A program made the translations under genes and the position numbers. A stretch of 64,000 nucleotides of DNA, from the NCBI GenBank assembly GCA_019155185.1, contig CM032817.1, positions 5,972,034-6,036,033 of the forward strand, given 5' to 3'. This stretch comes from Beaufortia kweichowensis. Lineage: Eukaryota; Chordata; Actinopteri; Cypriniformes; Gastromyzontidae. Positions 12,701 through 24,822 of this stretch are shown one piece after another. The notes under the pieces are model-generated. The model saw only the letters and a program-made list of their open reading frames with translations. It was not told the origin of the DNA and searched no databases. Position 1 is the first letter of the stretch. Each line of letters opens with the position of its first letter.

Positions 12701-15700
12701 AGTGCTTAATATTTATTTATCTTTGAGATTAAGAATGATGTTTGATATGACTTAGACTGTGAGGAATACGTTTTTACAACTTGAATTTCTGCTGAACTCT
12801 GTTATCTTGTAAAAGACATATAATAATTTTATGTTACATTACCTAAAAATAAATGAGATAAGCACTAGTTGAGTAGCTAACGGTGCACAATTAGCACAAT
12901 TGAATATTTCATTGCGTGATACGTTGTATTTGCGTGATAAATATTTCATTTGCGTGATAAATCTTATTGGGATGGTGTGGGGGGATAGTGTTTTTACAGA
13001 GGGGATGCTTTATGTCATTTTTTTAACAAGTGTGATGCCATCCCCCCGTCAAATCAAGCCTTTCCATTTCCATTTCCATACAGTCTTAATGAAAGATAAT
13101 CAAGTATAATAAGAGTGTATCAAGAATACACTATACATACCTGACAGGGTGTCGGAGAAGCTACTGTTGAGGTCAGTGCTACGACTGAACTGGCTGGATG
13201 CAGGCCGGCTGAAGTCTGACAAAGAATTTGGGGTTACAGGAGAAGTTGGGGTGGCTGGAGTACTTGGGGTGTCCAAAGTGGTTGGCGTAGCTGGGACGCT
13301 AGGGGTTGTTGGGGTGGAAAGTGTGCTTGGGGTCGTTGCCTCTGCCTCATCCTTAGTCATTTCTTGAAGACCTTGAATCAGCTCTGGTGGGGAAGAGTGT
13401 GCATCCTCATCTTCATCTCCTAATGGGATGTGTTTGTTGGGGGGATCAACAATTTGAATGGTTGGAGATGGACTAACTGGGGGATCGAGAGAAGATTCAC
13501 TTGGATTGGGTGTCGCCGGCTCATGGGGTAGATGGACAGTAAATTGTCTTGTACTGGAACTGGTTGTAAATTGTTTTCTCCTGTTGTCTGGGGAAAGAGA
13601 ACATTAACATCTTTAAACCAGATGTCTGTCACTGCACACATTAGGAACTTAAAAATAACATTAACTTTTTTATGTTAATTGTTATAAATATATGTCAAAT
13701 ATTTTTGAGTCTTAGACCTTTCCATCAATATATAGTTTGTCATGACTAGATTAGAATTCAGCTATGAAATATTAAAGGTGAATAGTGAAATAACCTGAGG
13801 AACGGTGACAGTTAACAGAGGACAAATCTTCACAGAAAGGCTTCGGTAACTACAAGTTCTCTGAGGAGATTACACATGGGTCAAGGTTAGGGTCACGCTG
13901 GAGAATACGTTTCAGAAAATCTTTAAAATCTAAAAAGTGCAGGAGCAAAATTCCTCCCTTAAACAAACCATTCCACAGCACAGAGGACTAATACATGCAC
14001 ATTGGACTCTGCAGCTGTCTCATGGAGAAATGAACCCCTCAACCGTCCCGCAGACAGCCGGGCATACTCACACACTTGCGTACACACACACACGCACAAA
14101 CACACACAGCCTTAATGACAGGCATTGTGTGGGGCGCACAAAAAAACGTCCTGAATAATTAACACGGGGGTCCTGCGTGAGGGTCAGGCGAAAAGCGTAT
14201 TCATCATCATTTACAGCTAAAAAGGAGAGGAAGGAGGCAAAGGCCATCCAGCCCAATAGCTGACGCTGCCCCACTCTACTGAGCCTCAGAGCAAACAGTC
14301 TTTTGCCTGTTGTGGGCCCCTGGTTCCTAACAAGGGCCCCCTTCCCCTCGAAAAGTCTGTCCCTCCGCAGGAGCAGCTGTCCAGTTCCCAGCTCAGTATG
14401 CAGAGTGCCTCTAAGATATGATAATTACCACTTGTGACCACTATATGAAGGAACTCACTCTCATAATTGGGATTAGAAACCCCATACAGCTAATTATGAA
14501 TGCAATGACAGCAAAGCAAACAGATGAGTCAAATCTCACTCTTTCGGTGATATGGTTCCTGCTGTGATATATTTGCAAAGACTTTCTTGGCGAAACGCAA
14601 TGCATGGGTAAAATTGTCTTATTTCGACTGCTTAATGTTATGGAGATTCTTGTTGCTTTTGGTCATAAAATTAACCACTGACATAGGAACAATCGAAAAA
14701 GATGATAAATAGTATCAGCCAGCCTCATGAATCTCAGTTAGGTGATGTAACGTTCGGCTAATTGTTTCAACGATTTGTTGGCTGCTAGCAATTTAGGGAT
14801 TATGGCTCACCAACTGCATGTTTGTTTCTAGTTGATGACACTAATCTACAGTAGGGGTGTCACAGTATACCAGTATAGACAATAACTACAATATCAAAAT
14901 CCCCAGTAATCAATACTGTGTTAATTCCACATATATGATAATATCGTAAATAATTCGGCACACAAACTCTCTCTCCGCCTCCCTACACCCATATTTTAAG
15001 TGTGAATCATTGGCCAAAAAAAAATTAGATTTAGATTGATATATTATATAGATTTATTTTTTTTAAAACCTTTTACCCTGAAAACTGTTAATGCACATAC
15101 TGAGCATACATATGAAAATGCATGAAAATCTAAATTATAATTTTTTATTTCAGATTTTTATTTTTCAAAATAACATTTTATTATTTTTTGTTTACTTTTG
15201 TTATTTTTTGTAATTTCATCAATATACAGTTTATCATAATTAGATTAGAATTTAACTATGAAATATTAATTAATGAAATATCATGATAATATCGTTATAA
15301 TGAATTCTTTTGACCATGATGATCGTGTAGACAAAGTCTAATATTGTGACAGCCATAACCTACAATTTATTTACCCTGTGGCCAGTACTAAAGCTTTTAA
15401 AATATGATTGTTGTTTAAAAATTGTGGACAAACTTTTAAATATCTGAAGGATTGCTAAGCCCCTGAAGTTAACACAAAAATGTACATTAATAAGGCAACA
15501 TCCCTGGCTCTCCTTCCCTATCATTTGTTCACTGTACGGTTGTTGTGCATCTGGCTGGTCTCTCGCCAGGCCAGTGTTGTGCGAGTCCCCAGCAGGGGCC
15601 TGTGTTCAAGCAGTCCGGAGCCCCAACACAATACACTCTTGTTCCACTCAGCCTGTGTCACCGAGGAGTCAGAGGATAGAAAAGCGAAAGAAGAGCATTG

Positions 15701-16646
15701 AGTAAGAGAGAGGGAGATTGGCATAGCTGTACTGCTGTCCTTACAATACCATTGCTAGTCCATCTGTCACAGTCTCACACATACACACAAATAGGGAGTG
15801 TGTGTGTGTGTGTGTGTGCACGACATGTGTCATATCACACTGTTGCTGCCTCACCCCCCGCGCTCTCCTTGGGGAGCTAAAGGCAGGTCGGGGTTGATTG
15901 TTAGACTCTCCGAGCACCATATGGCTGTATAATTAGTTTTGGCCTGTGATGTGGAGTAATGCTCCCATCTCTGTTGACTCCCAAGCTTGCTATGAAAGAC
16001 ACGGTCCTGACGTGTGTTAATGACCAATCTTGTCCAAATACCTTCACACGGCACTGGGGCTTAAAGGAAGACGCATGCAACCCCACCAGGAGGGCGGCGC
16101 CAAACACACACGCATACACTTTCAATGAGTTTAAATGATTAATAAGAGGAGGATTAATAATAAGAAGGACCACCTTAAGTTATTTTACTATTCACTTCAT
16201 GGAAAGATCTAAGACTCAAATATTTGACAATTTTTACTAACTACTAAAAAATAAAAAAAAATAATGCTATTTAAAAAATACCTAAAAATTAAAAAAAAAA
16301 AAAATTTAATAATTGATTTCAGAATTCAACTATGAAATATTAAAGTGAAATAACCTAAATGTTCTTCCTGTGGAACAGTGACGGTTAACAGGTTAATCAA
16401 ACTGAGATGACTAAAATCCATATCAATGATAAAAAGGTTGATTGAATAAATATATTACTGACCTGGCTGTGCCTGATGTTGCGAAGCACTTAGGGTCTGC
16501 TGTCTTTGTTTTTGCCCCAGACGAATAGGCTGAAGTCTGGACTGCATGCTTAGGAAATGTGGATGTACAGAGCGGACCGGACAGGCCTCCATATGAGCAT
16601 GAAAACGTGAACAGAGGGATGGAGGACTATTCTGTCGCAGAATAAC
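8893..16646 (-). CDS. Core exons of an unidentified Ser/Thr/Pro-rich protein gene
   Basis: Four minus-strand exons join in phase. 16463-16646 (61 codons, phase 0 to 1) is followed by 13141-13587 (acceptor TTTCCCCAG, donor CAG/GTATGT). Next come 11924-12400 (donor AAG/GTGAGC) and 8893-9048 (donor CAG/GTAATA). Every junction restores an open frame. The 13,141 exon carries a Thr-Pro repeat (about ten TPxx units) and an acidic GDEDEDAHSSPPEL segment. The 11,924 exon is Ser/Gln-rich with SDDEDN and ends near WNLWPVLPPIIVQQDE. The 8,893 exon has SRSQSDIFAELDDLAP. There is no fold, membrane segment or catalytic motif that I can name. The composition suggests a disordered, phosphorylatable scaffold-type protein. 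The long introns hold much non-coding sequence. With the candidate end exons the protein would be about 580 aa. Confidence 0.7.
9664..9719. repeat. (TA)n microsatellite
   Basis: About 28 uninterrupted TA units. It lies in the intron between exons 8893-9048 and 11924-12400 of the minus-strand gene. Confidence 0.95.
10245..10375 (-). mobile_element. Degenerate tRNA-derived SINE-like fragment
   Basis: It contains TTACATTCATGCATTTA, the common teleost element end. Further right, on the minus strand, is a tRNA B-box-like GGGTTTGATTC (plus strand GAATCAAACCC at 10319-10329) and an A-box-like GAGCTCAACTGG. It is diverged, with no open frame. Confidence 0.5.
12440..12506 (-). mobile_element. tRNA-derived sequence (SINE head or tRNA pseudogene)
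   Basis: Read on the minus strand it has an A-box-like TAGCCTAGTGGTTAGAGCG followed about 20 bases later by a near-perfect B box, GGTTCGATTCC. The 5' end (GGCAGTT) does not pair with the 3' end as a functional acceptor stem would, so a SINE head or pseudogene is more likely than a working tRNA. It sits just outside exon 11924-12400, within 40-110 bases of that exon's acceptor. Confidence 0.65.
13700..13820 (+). repeat. Dispersed repeat R1, copy 1
   Basis: It carries the shared core TTTGTCATGACTAGATTAGA, then GCTATGAAATATTAAAG, AATAGTGAAA and GTGACAGTTAACAG. The same order of words recurs at 15217, 16315, 56170 and 60034, always in the plus orientation. There is no open frame. Confidence 0.75.
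14853..15362. mobile_element. Decayed short TIR transposon-like element
   Basis: The left end reads GTAGGGGTGTCACAGTATAC. The right end reads TATTGTGACAGCCATAACCTAC, an imperfect inverse of the left. The interior repeats ATATCGT/ATAATATCG words typical of non-autonomous hAT-like elements in fish. It has no coding capacity. R1 copy 2 falls inside it. Confidence 0.4.
15217..15290 (+). repeat. Dispersed repeat R1, partial copy 2
   Basis: It matches the R1 core through ATTAGATTAGAATTTAACTA and TGAAATATTAA, then diverges. It lacks the GTTAACAGG end seen in the other copies. Confidence 0.6.
16315..16397 (+). repeat. Dispersed repeat R1, copy 3
   Basis: It has AACTATGAAATATTAAAGTG, then CTGTGGAACAGTGACGG and TTAACAGGTTAAT. 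It is preceded by an A-rich, low-complexity stretch (16240-16310). It lies 65 bases from exon 16463-16646. Confidence 0.7.
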
Positions 16647-19600
16647 CTGAAAATAAAACAATGACAAACATAGGGCTATGTTATTCACTGTCAGTGAATA
16701 AGACTTGAAGTTGGTGTTTGAGAATTGCTTTGGCCTGGGTCTGAAAAGTGCTTTTTCAGTGAAACCTCTCTGTAGTGCCCTCTGGTGTCATTTTATTGAA
16801 ATCGCTCTAGTTACAGTCGGATTTACAGAACTTGTTAAGTTACTAAGATAAAGAATTTGATATCTTTTTTAAAGAAGGACCAACAGTCGTTAAGTATTGA
16901 TAGTCTGAAGTTAGTAGCTAGCACACAGTCACAGCCTCGGGGTAGTTTACTTTTGTCTGTTTGTTAAAACATAAACAGAAAATAAATTAAATTATTACAG
17001 GACCCTTGAACAGACAAACATAGACATTATTTATCTTAACCTAAAGGTTTTATCACCTGTCAATCAACCACGTCTGCTGAAAGATCTCAAGACTTCTGTG
17101 TGTGTGTTTCTGCTTTGTAAAAACCAGACGGGTGCCACTTTGCCTATAAGCCGTAAGAGCGCAAGCCCTAACCTGTCCAATGCCACAGGGCAATGTTAAC
17201 AAGCGCAAATACACACACACGTCTCCGTGTCTTTATCCCTTTTGAATTGACTGACAGTAAATTGCTGAGTAAACACGGCATGGCCTGAGCTGACAATGTT
17301 ATCAAAAGGGACATGAGCTCCCTGTTCTCCGTGTATAGGAGCCCTGAGCTGTGACCCGAAACCATTTTACACTTGTAATGGGCCTGCGACACTAGGGAAG
17401 CTCTCTTCTGATACAAACAGATCCTTCTCACCTTTTATCTGACTTCAATCATTCTTTCATTCTCTCGCTAGCTCTGTTTCAACACACCTGTCTCAAACAC
17501 CTGAAAATGGCCATTACCTTTTCTCCATGTTGTTATGGTTAGTGAAACATGTAATCTTCTCTGTATAAGATCACTTAAAGCCAGTAATTTCACTAATGTC
17601 TTTAACTTGAGACTAAATTTTTCTATTGGACTTTAACAGTGACCATTTACATAATTGGTACATATCTTATACTGAAGCTTTAATTCTGATGATGTTTACA
17701 CGCTCAACTGCTAATGAAATATTCTTGTGTACATGTAGTAGTCATGTATAAAGTCATCCACATTCTTTTCTCATTTTGTTTTGGAGTCAGTGAATATACC
17801 ACATTTATGTAATACCTTAGTAACTTATTAATATTTATATAATATATATTAATATAAAAAATAAAACTGTAAAATATGAAATTATATATTTATACGTAAT
17901 ATATATTTTCTTCACACCAGAATTACATTTTTGATAACAACCCGAAATAAACAAATATTCCATTTTTTGATCAACAAAATTTTGCTTAAATTTGGATGAT
18001 TCCGGTACATTTCAGCTGGCTACAGGTCCATTTACACCAAGAACGATAAGTATAAGTACAGCAATAACTATATAAGCATCCACACCCACAGACAAGAATG
18101 TTATGCTTATTCTTAGCTCGCACTGCAGTTTGGATTTTGATTGGTGATCACAACAATTCTTTTAAATTTAGAAAGATTTTAAATAATCCCTGCAGCTATC
18201 TTTTATTTTGTAGCTATATTTGTTGTTGTTGGAATAAACGGGCATTTTTCTAGAAATCAGAATATTGCCTTATTGTCTTGGATACAGAAATCAGGTTAAT
18301 GCATTTACATGAATTAAAATATAATAAATTTCTGCTCTATTCTTATGCATGCAATAAAGTCTATACAATACAGTGTATCCGACTTGTCTCGCACACGACT
18401 TAGTATATCAGCTCTGAACCCAACCTCAATAAAAGGGAAGCATTTCCACTTGCAGAAGCTGTTTAGAGTCTTCTAAAAGTGGCATTGTATATTAAACTCT
18501 GAGTGTCTTTGACCTTGTGATGGTGTTGTCGGGCCCGAGGGTGCTCGTGCCCAGTGTGTGGGCTCTTCAGGGGCCTGCAGGAAATGACATGACCCCCTGG
18601 CGTCAGGCAGGCCACACTGCGGGCACACACACGCACACTGTTAGTGCTAATGTCATTAACCTTGCGTGATCGTGCCGGACAGCTTTCTGAAGGAGATAGG
18701 GCCGATGCACGCTCATGAATGTAGGGAGTCTGTAAAGCAGAAGTCACAGATGGCCTGCACCGAGCAGAGGCCTGCATACACTCCTCGGGCCCTTCACAAA
18801 CACATGTACGCCCAAACACACACTTAATAGCACTGCCTCTGTGTGAACCCTCGGTTGGTGGGGGGGCGAGGCAATCGGGGCCCAAACAGAAGTGTGTCTC
18901 TGTGTCTCTGTCTGCAGGGAACAGAGGATTCCTCTCAAAAAGGCCTGACGTCTAAGAAAGCCAGGCTTAGCGCTAACAAGGTTAAACCCTGCTGAAAAAG
19001 AGTGACTTTTTCAATCAGCCAGATTTGTGTTTCTGCCTGTGCTGTAATTAGCTTTGCTGTAGGACAGGGGGATGAGTAAGAGAGGAGCGGAGGAGAGGAG
19101 GGGAACACATGACAGTGGGGAGCATTGTGGAGTCTGTAAGATTGGTAGAACCAAATCTGATTATCCGCTCGTGTCAGAAGCCAATCTCAGATGCAGCTTA
19201 GCATTCTGAGCAACTTTTTACTTTCTGTCCCGCCAGACAATAAGGCTACTTTTTCAATCCCTGCGGTTTGTCTTTTTTCTTTTCCCCTTCCAGATGCGTT
19301 TCGACCAGCTTATCTTACCTTAAACTTATCTTACCCTAAAACTATACAGAGTATAACATATTTTACTACAGTATAAAAAAACGTTTTATCATCATTGATC
19401 TAGCTTTTTATTCAGGCATGCATTTTCTCTGTGCCACTCGCATTTCTCCAGTGACCTTTTTCATGTCCAAAATCATCTGGACTCAAATAATTAGCAAAGG
19501 GCTTCATACCAAACAAAACGCAAACCAAACCATAAATCACAGTGTAAACATCAGTGTTTGTCTGCAAAGCGGGGCGGGATCAGGCATGTGTTTGCCCACC

Positions 19601-20362
19601 TGTGCGTGTGTCATCATTTCGGCGTACAGTATTCAGGGCTCTGATGCTCAGTGATGTCGTTTCAATGTCCTGTCTCTGTGGCGACAATGTCCGTGGAGAC
19701 GGTGAGGTATGAAGCCGACGGGTGGGTTAATAGTCTCTTGTTTTCAATAGAATGTTTGGACAAGAATAAGCACCCGTAAAGTTCAGAAATGTTGAATGCG
19801 GTGATGCGGTCAACTTTTTATTGTTGGTAGTGTATGGTGGTGATTCAGGGGGCAAAGAAAAAGTCTGTGTCTGTGTACTTATTCATACAAATGTGCTTGG
19901 TTGATTGTGTGTACAGGTACCTTTGTGTGTGAAGGGCAGTCAAAGATGTAAATTAGTCAGTAAGAAGCTGGTGGATCTTTGTCCTCTTTTTTCTGTTTGT
20001 TTATCCAGAGGCCAAGACAGGAAGCCAGCCCACACAACTCACTGTCGCCATGGCAACCTCTCTGTTTCCTGTGGCACATTCACAGTCGCTGGCCCCTTTA
20101 AGAGGGTGACAGTGAGGCAGATATACACAGGCCATCAGTGCCTAAGTGTGTGTGTGTGTGTCCTGGTAAAACCTATAGTAATACCTGTGATTTTTGGAAA
20201 CCCAACAAGTGTGTGTTCAGACTGTGTTTGTCAGATTTATTTCTAAGAGACTTGTATTATTCGATTGTCAATGTACTACATACCTAAATTGTACTTTGAT
20301 GATGAAGCCTAATTATTTAGACAAATGTGTTTCAATCTTTATTAGTGAAATAAAGTACTCAC
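16647..20362. other. Intron of the minus-strand gene, no further gene seen
   Basis: Bases 18460-18960 are GC-richer and open for 140 codons on the minus strand. I found no splice sites that would join them to the gene, and the sequence reads like non-coding DNA. The remainder is AT-rich. Confidence 0.45.
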
Positions 20363-20428
20363 CGTGTGATGCTGTCCTCTGTTCCACAGGACCGCTTGCT
20401 TCACAAAGCAGAAGTAATATGATGGTGC
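20363..20428 (-). CDS. Candidate 66-bp exon of the minus-strand Ser/Thr/Pro-rich gene
   Basis: Flanked by an acceptor (TATATCCTTTAG) and a strong donor (ACG/GTGAGT). It is 66 nt long, in phase 0 at both ends, and open as 22 codons (APSYYFCFVKQAVLW then NRGQHHT). It splices in phase to 16463-16646. The peptide is unusual for a disordered protein, so an untranslated or alternative exon is also possible. Confidence 0.5.
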
Positions 20429-21810
20429 CTAAAGGATATAAAACAGACAGATATGATATACTATAGATATGTATTATTGTTTATACTATAAGGGTTGGAA
20501 GTTGGTTCAAAATTTACCTTGCCTTAACATTTGAAAACGAAAAACGATTTGTGCACTTAAGCTCTCTGAATAAAACAACTTTTGTCTGTCATAACATTAA
20601 AATTATGGAAAATCTACTATAGACTTGTCTTCATGTCTTCTGGGACTAGAACATCAAAGAGATTTGAAGATGGCTTGGGAGCAACCACCTAGCAACACCC
20701 TAGCAACCATATCAGTGAGCTAAACACATCAAGCTGGCCAGTTTTGCACATAAGGACCACATACATTTTTGAAAATAAGACAATCTAGTATTTCAATTAT
20801 TAGTTTTGATAATTGAAAAACAGTTATTAGTTTGTTCTCTCTAGTTAAACTAACAAGAACAAACCCACTGTGACACACACACAAACACACTGTGATTCAT
20901 AGGCCTCCTTCTCAGAGCATCAATTGACCTTCTGTCTTCGCCTGAGAGCTGCGTCGCATCTCAATAGTGAATGCCGACCACTGCACCATCCTTTCTGTGG
21001 AGTTCATCATGTTCTCATCAGCCATCTCTCATTTATCCAGCTTTTGGTGTGGCCTCCACTTCATCGCTCAGCTCCTCTTTTCTTATCCCTTCTTTCACTT
21101 ACTCTTGCACACTATCATCCATCTGACCTGCGCCCCGGAGCTCCAGCAGAGACTCATCCATCACCAGAGACACCTCTCCATCTTTCTGCCTATCCTTCTC
21201 TGTTCCCTAAGGTCATCTATCTCACCGTGGCAGATGCCATAGCTTCTGAGTCAGCTCCTGCGTGGTAGCCTGATGGTTCTTCTCTCTTTCACTGTGGCCG
21301 CACACTGAGGCAGGGGATTGTGGGACCTGAAGCCACCAGCCCACCTGTTGTCGCCGAGTGTGAGGCCTGCAGAGTGGACCAAAGGAGGAATATTGAACGC
21401 CTGCTTGAACCTGTCCTTTGAGAAGCATTAAGAAAATCACTATTGACAGCGTGAGGCATTGTTCTTTAAAAGTGTCAGATCTTTTTTTCTCATTTTGTAG
21501 GTCTGCTAAATGCCTAAATGGAAAGTTTTTGTTTTTATATAACGGATAGTTACAAATTTCTAAATATGGACTGGATGAGCTCCATTCAAAGCGCTCTGTG
21601 TATTTTAAATAAACGCAAATTTGTGGCGACACATTGTATGTTATTATGGGGCAAATTTCGGTTTTGCTTGGCATACAGCCTATCGTTACGAGGGTTATGA
21701 GTTACATAAAGCAGCATAAAATAACATTAGTAAGCGTATTTATTGCATATTTAAATTAAAATAAACTAAGAAAGACAGTGCGGTACAGTAATTTTAGTAT
21801 AGTTAAAGAG

Positions 21811-21965
21811 ATTAAACTGCTTTCATAATTTACTCACTTTTATGTCATTTCAAACCTGTATGACTCAAAACCACTAAGACATTTCTCAAAATATGCTCTC
21901 TTTTGTATTCATTAAGCAGGTTTTGAACAACGTGAGGGTGAATAAATAATGACAGAATTCTATCA
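21811..21965. mobile_element. Cyprinid-type short interspersed repeat
   Basis: It has the familiar word order of a repeat common in carp and zebrafish introns: ATAATTTACTCACTTTTATG, CAAACCTGTATGAC, then GAACAACGTGAGGGTGA and ATAATGACAGAATT. It is non-coding. This resemblance is one basis for placing the sequence in cyprinids. Confidence 0.65.
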
Positions 21966-23117
21966 GGTTGAATAAAGCCCCTTACCAATAACATCTAAAT
22001 GGTTTATTAGACTTCATGACCCTTATAGTGAATATTCCTAATGCCACTTGTTGATAAAATGCTCTCCCTATTATGCTCTTCACTTAAATGATAGCGGCAC
22101 AATAATGCAAATTGCTGCCATTTAGTTCACAATAACCTGCCTGCACTTTAATTACTCCTTGAATGTGAAATCAAGTAGGTTGGACACATGAAGAACGTTG
22201 AGAATATGGAAAGGGACAAAGACATCTTATATGTTTGTTAGGTAGTGGGAATGGGAAGAGAAATATTCAACCTTCACAGATTAGCAAAAAGTCCAGAACA
22301 AAACCAGTTCATCTCATGAGGACCTCATTAAAAGTCACAAACCTGCTCCTTTTCAACACTACAGACTGCTTTTAAACATCACCAAGGCAGCCTGGGCGAA
22401 AACCTGATTACATGTCATATTCATGTTGTAATCCAACACCCTGCCTCAGAGGTCACAGGACAAGAGTCTTTTTACAATCGGAGCTCTCAAGCAAACATAA
22501 ATAAGTCAGTCCCAATGAGTCAGCCCACACTCTTCTGTTCTGCTCTCTGAACTTCTCATCATTGAGTTGGGTAATGAAATTGGACAGGCGTGATTGGTGC
22601 CTTCTGTATCCCATCGTCCAATTCACCAGATGAGATTAGGCCAATTCCAGGCAGATGGGCTTTCCATTGCCTCTGTGTCTCAGGGGCGCACCAATGCCGC
22701 TGTTATTTGGGCTTTTCCTGTCAGGAAGGCTGTTTACCGTTGCATCACACGGGCTAGGATAGGAAATGCTCCGCCGCTGGTCCAGAGACACAGGAAATGT
22801 GAAGCATGTCGATTTCAAGTAGGTGGAAGAGGGAAGATCAAATTACTTGATGTATTAATAAGCAAAATGGTCAGTGTCTCTTTTTCGCTCTCGGTTTGGG
22901 AACCATCAGTCAGTTGTTTTGAGGAAAACTTCTTGCATATCTGCATATATTTGTTTTATCAATGAAGTAGGAAGTTAGGAGGACACTTTCGACACCTCAC
23001 ATTTCCTCCTGTGAAAGAACTTAATATTATGAAATAAGCAGAGTTTGTTGAAAAGAAGAAGGCATTCATATGTTATAAACAGTATCACACAAACAAAAGG
23101 TGGTATCTTATTGCATA

Positions 23118-23230
23118 TTCGTACAGCATTGTGTTATGGGTTCAATCCCAAAGATTTTAAATATAGAGCTTGAATGCACTGTAAGTTACTTTAAACTTAA
23201 AAAAGCGTCTGCCAGATGCATGAAAGCAAA
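23118..23230 (+). mobile_element. SINE-like fragment
   Basis: It has a B-box-like GGGTTCAATCCC near 23138, then about 60 bases later AAAAGCGTCTGCCAGATGCA, a very common teleost repeat end. It is probably a truncated copy of the same family as 10245-10375, in the opposite orientation. Confidence 0.5.
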
Positions 23231-24655
23231 TGTCAAGCCTTAGGGTGAAGGTCACGCTGCTGTTAGGGCTCAAGGCTGTGTTGGACTCGTGTGTCAAGCA
23301 TGTTTAACCCGTGTTTGTTTGCGCAGTGTAAAATGGCAGTTACGTTTCCCAACATTCTGCATCTACGGTCAACTTTGTTTAAAAATGTTGGTATTTGCTG
23401 ACTTTTTTTTAACAGTGTGAACCTGCCGGTTGTGTAGTACAACAAACACAATTCCAGGTCTGATAAAGTTTACAGCAGTTCATGCACTTGACATTACAGA
23501 GAGCAGCTATTTTTTATTTATTTGCTTTGTTTAAGAATTTTTCTATTTTTGAACAAACAAACAGGGTTAACACATAGATTAAAGGAAGAGAATGCAGGAT
23601 CAAGCAATTCTATACAGTAAACAAATACATGTGAAGTGATACAGTATAAACATGAGACTGATTTTGGCAATTTAAGCCTGACGATCTTCTAATTCATTCA
23701 GCGTCAAAATACTCAATGATTGACTTTTGAACTTTTCAGGCTCATTCGAAGTTGATATATAAGCAGATCACTGTCCAAGCTCACAGAGCAATCTCTGACA
23801 AACCACATTACACAGACGTCCACAACAAGAGAATTACTAACCTAATACACCACAAACACACACCCTAACATCATCCACGCACAACTTTACAACACCGAAC
23901 ATCAATCAAACCACAAAAGAACGGAGAACACATAAGGAAATCCTTTTTGCCCAAAACAATGAGGTCTCCAAACTGCAACCCTATAAATAGCCTACAAAAG
24001 AGGCAGGCCTTGATCCCCAGCATGAAGGAGACCGGCATAAAACACACGCACAAAACATACAGCCCGCTGCCGCTCGCTGGGTCAGCTATGATGAGCTATG
24101 AATGTAACCGTCCAACCAATCGGACTTAATAGTGTCCATCCTCGCCACCTTTGCAGAGCCAATGGTGTGTGCGTGTGTTGACTCGGAAGGTCACGGGGGC
24201 TCCACAGATTCTGTGACCCCAAAAGGAGAGCGGAGAATCGGAGGGGGACCCCCACGGCCAGGACAGAGCCTTCTTTATGCCCTAATCTGCTAGCATCAGA
24301 GATCAATATGGTTAGTGGTATTGCCACAATAGGAAGAGCAGGAGTTAGCACCTTGCCCGATTCTAGAAGCTCACTAGGGGGGCAAAAAGCTCGGGTTTGG
24401 TGGAGCAATTCTGCTGACCTCTGGCACAGCCGCACCCCAGCAGCTAACCTGCTTAACATTCATTACAGAAACTTGGACAGATGCTCCGATTTTAGACATG
24501 CTGTCGTACCCTTTCTCCCTCATCCTCTCAACATGGGGTTGATTTCAAATGCTTTTTCATTTCAAAAGCAGAGATCAGAGATTCACTGACAGGACAAGCT
24601 TAATGTTATCCATTCTAAAGGGGTTTTTAAGAACCCTGGTGGGGCACAGACTCAC

Positions 24656-24822
24656 CATATTTCTCCAGTGATGGGATCTGGGACTGGGTTGCCAGGTCTT
24701 GATGTTGACGTGTCTCCCAGGGTGACCGATGCCGCCGCCCGGCCTTGCTCTCATAAATCGGGGCTTCGAGCTATAAAGATGCTGTCTGCCTCTTTCTTCA
24801 GGTGTCGACATACTCGAGTTAT
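24656..24822 (-). CDS. Candidate upstream coding exon of the minus-strand gene
   Basis: The acceptor is TTGCTATAG after a pyrimidine-rich run, and the donor is ATG/GTGAGT. In the frame that joins both neighbours it gives 55 codons (NSSMSTPEERGRQHLYSS at the start, ending SPRSHHWRNM). It enters in phase 1 and leaves in phase 0, as exon 20363-20428 requires. An ATG inside this exon (MSTPEERG) has A at -3 and could be the real start. A second frame in the same DNA is also open, so this exon is less certain than the core. Confidence 0.4.

Larger units (their letters stand above)
13588..16462. other. Intron of the minus-strand gene with repeat copies
   Basis: It holds three copies or part-copies of a dispersed repeat (13700-13820, 15217-15290, 16315-16397) and a decayed TIR element at about 14853-15362. 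A GC-richer block at 14050-14400 has no exon structure. Confidence 0.5.
20429..24655. other. Intron of the minus-strand gene with repeats
   Basis: It contains a short tandem of CTAGCAACC-like units (20676-20711), a cyprinid-type repeat at 21811-21965, a SINE-like fragment at 23118-23230, and GC-richer blocks at 22560-22830 and 24130-24450 that are open in several frames without exon structure. Confidence 0.45.

Noticed and set aside
18463..18885. 140-codon minus-strand ORF
   Set aside because: No splice link to the gene and Cys/Arg/His-rich random-like content. Treated as GC-rich non-coding DNA.
20521..20568. 48-bp possible minus-strand exon
   Set aside because: It has acceptor and donor words, but joining it to the next exons creates stops in every compatible phase.
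21128..21215. Minus-strand frame (GTEKDRQKDGEVSLVMDESL) resembling an exon
   Set aside because: It looks protein-like, but the acceptor lacks a pyrimidine tract and its end phase does not fit exon 20363-20428 and the following exon.
24082..24459. 125-codon minus-strand ORF
   Set aside because: Several frames are open in the same GC-rich block, with no splice sites joining it to neighbours.
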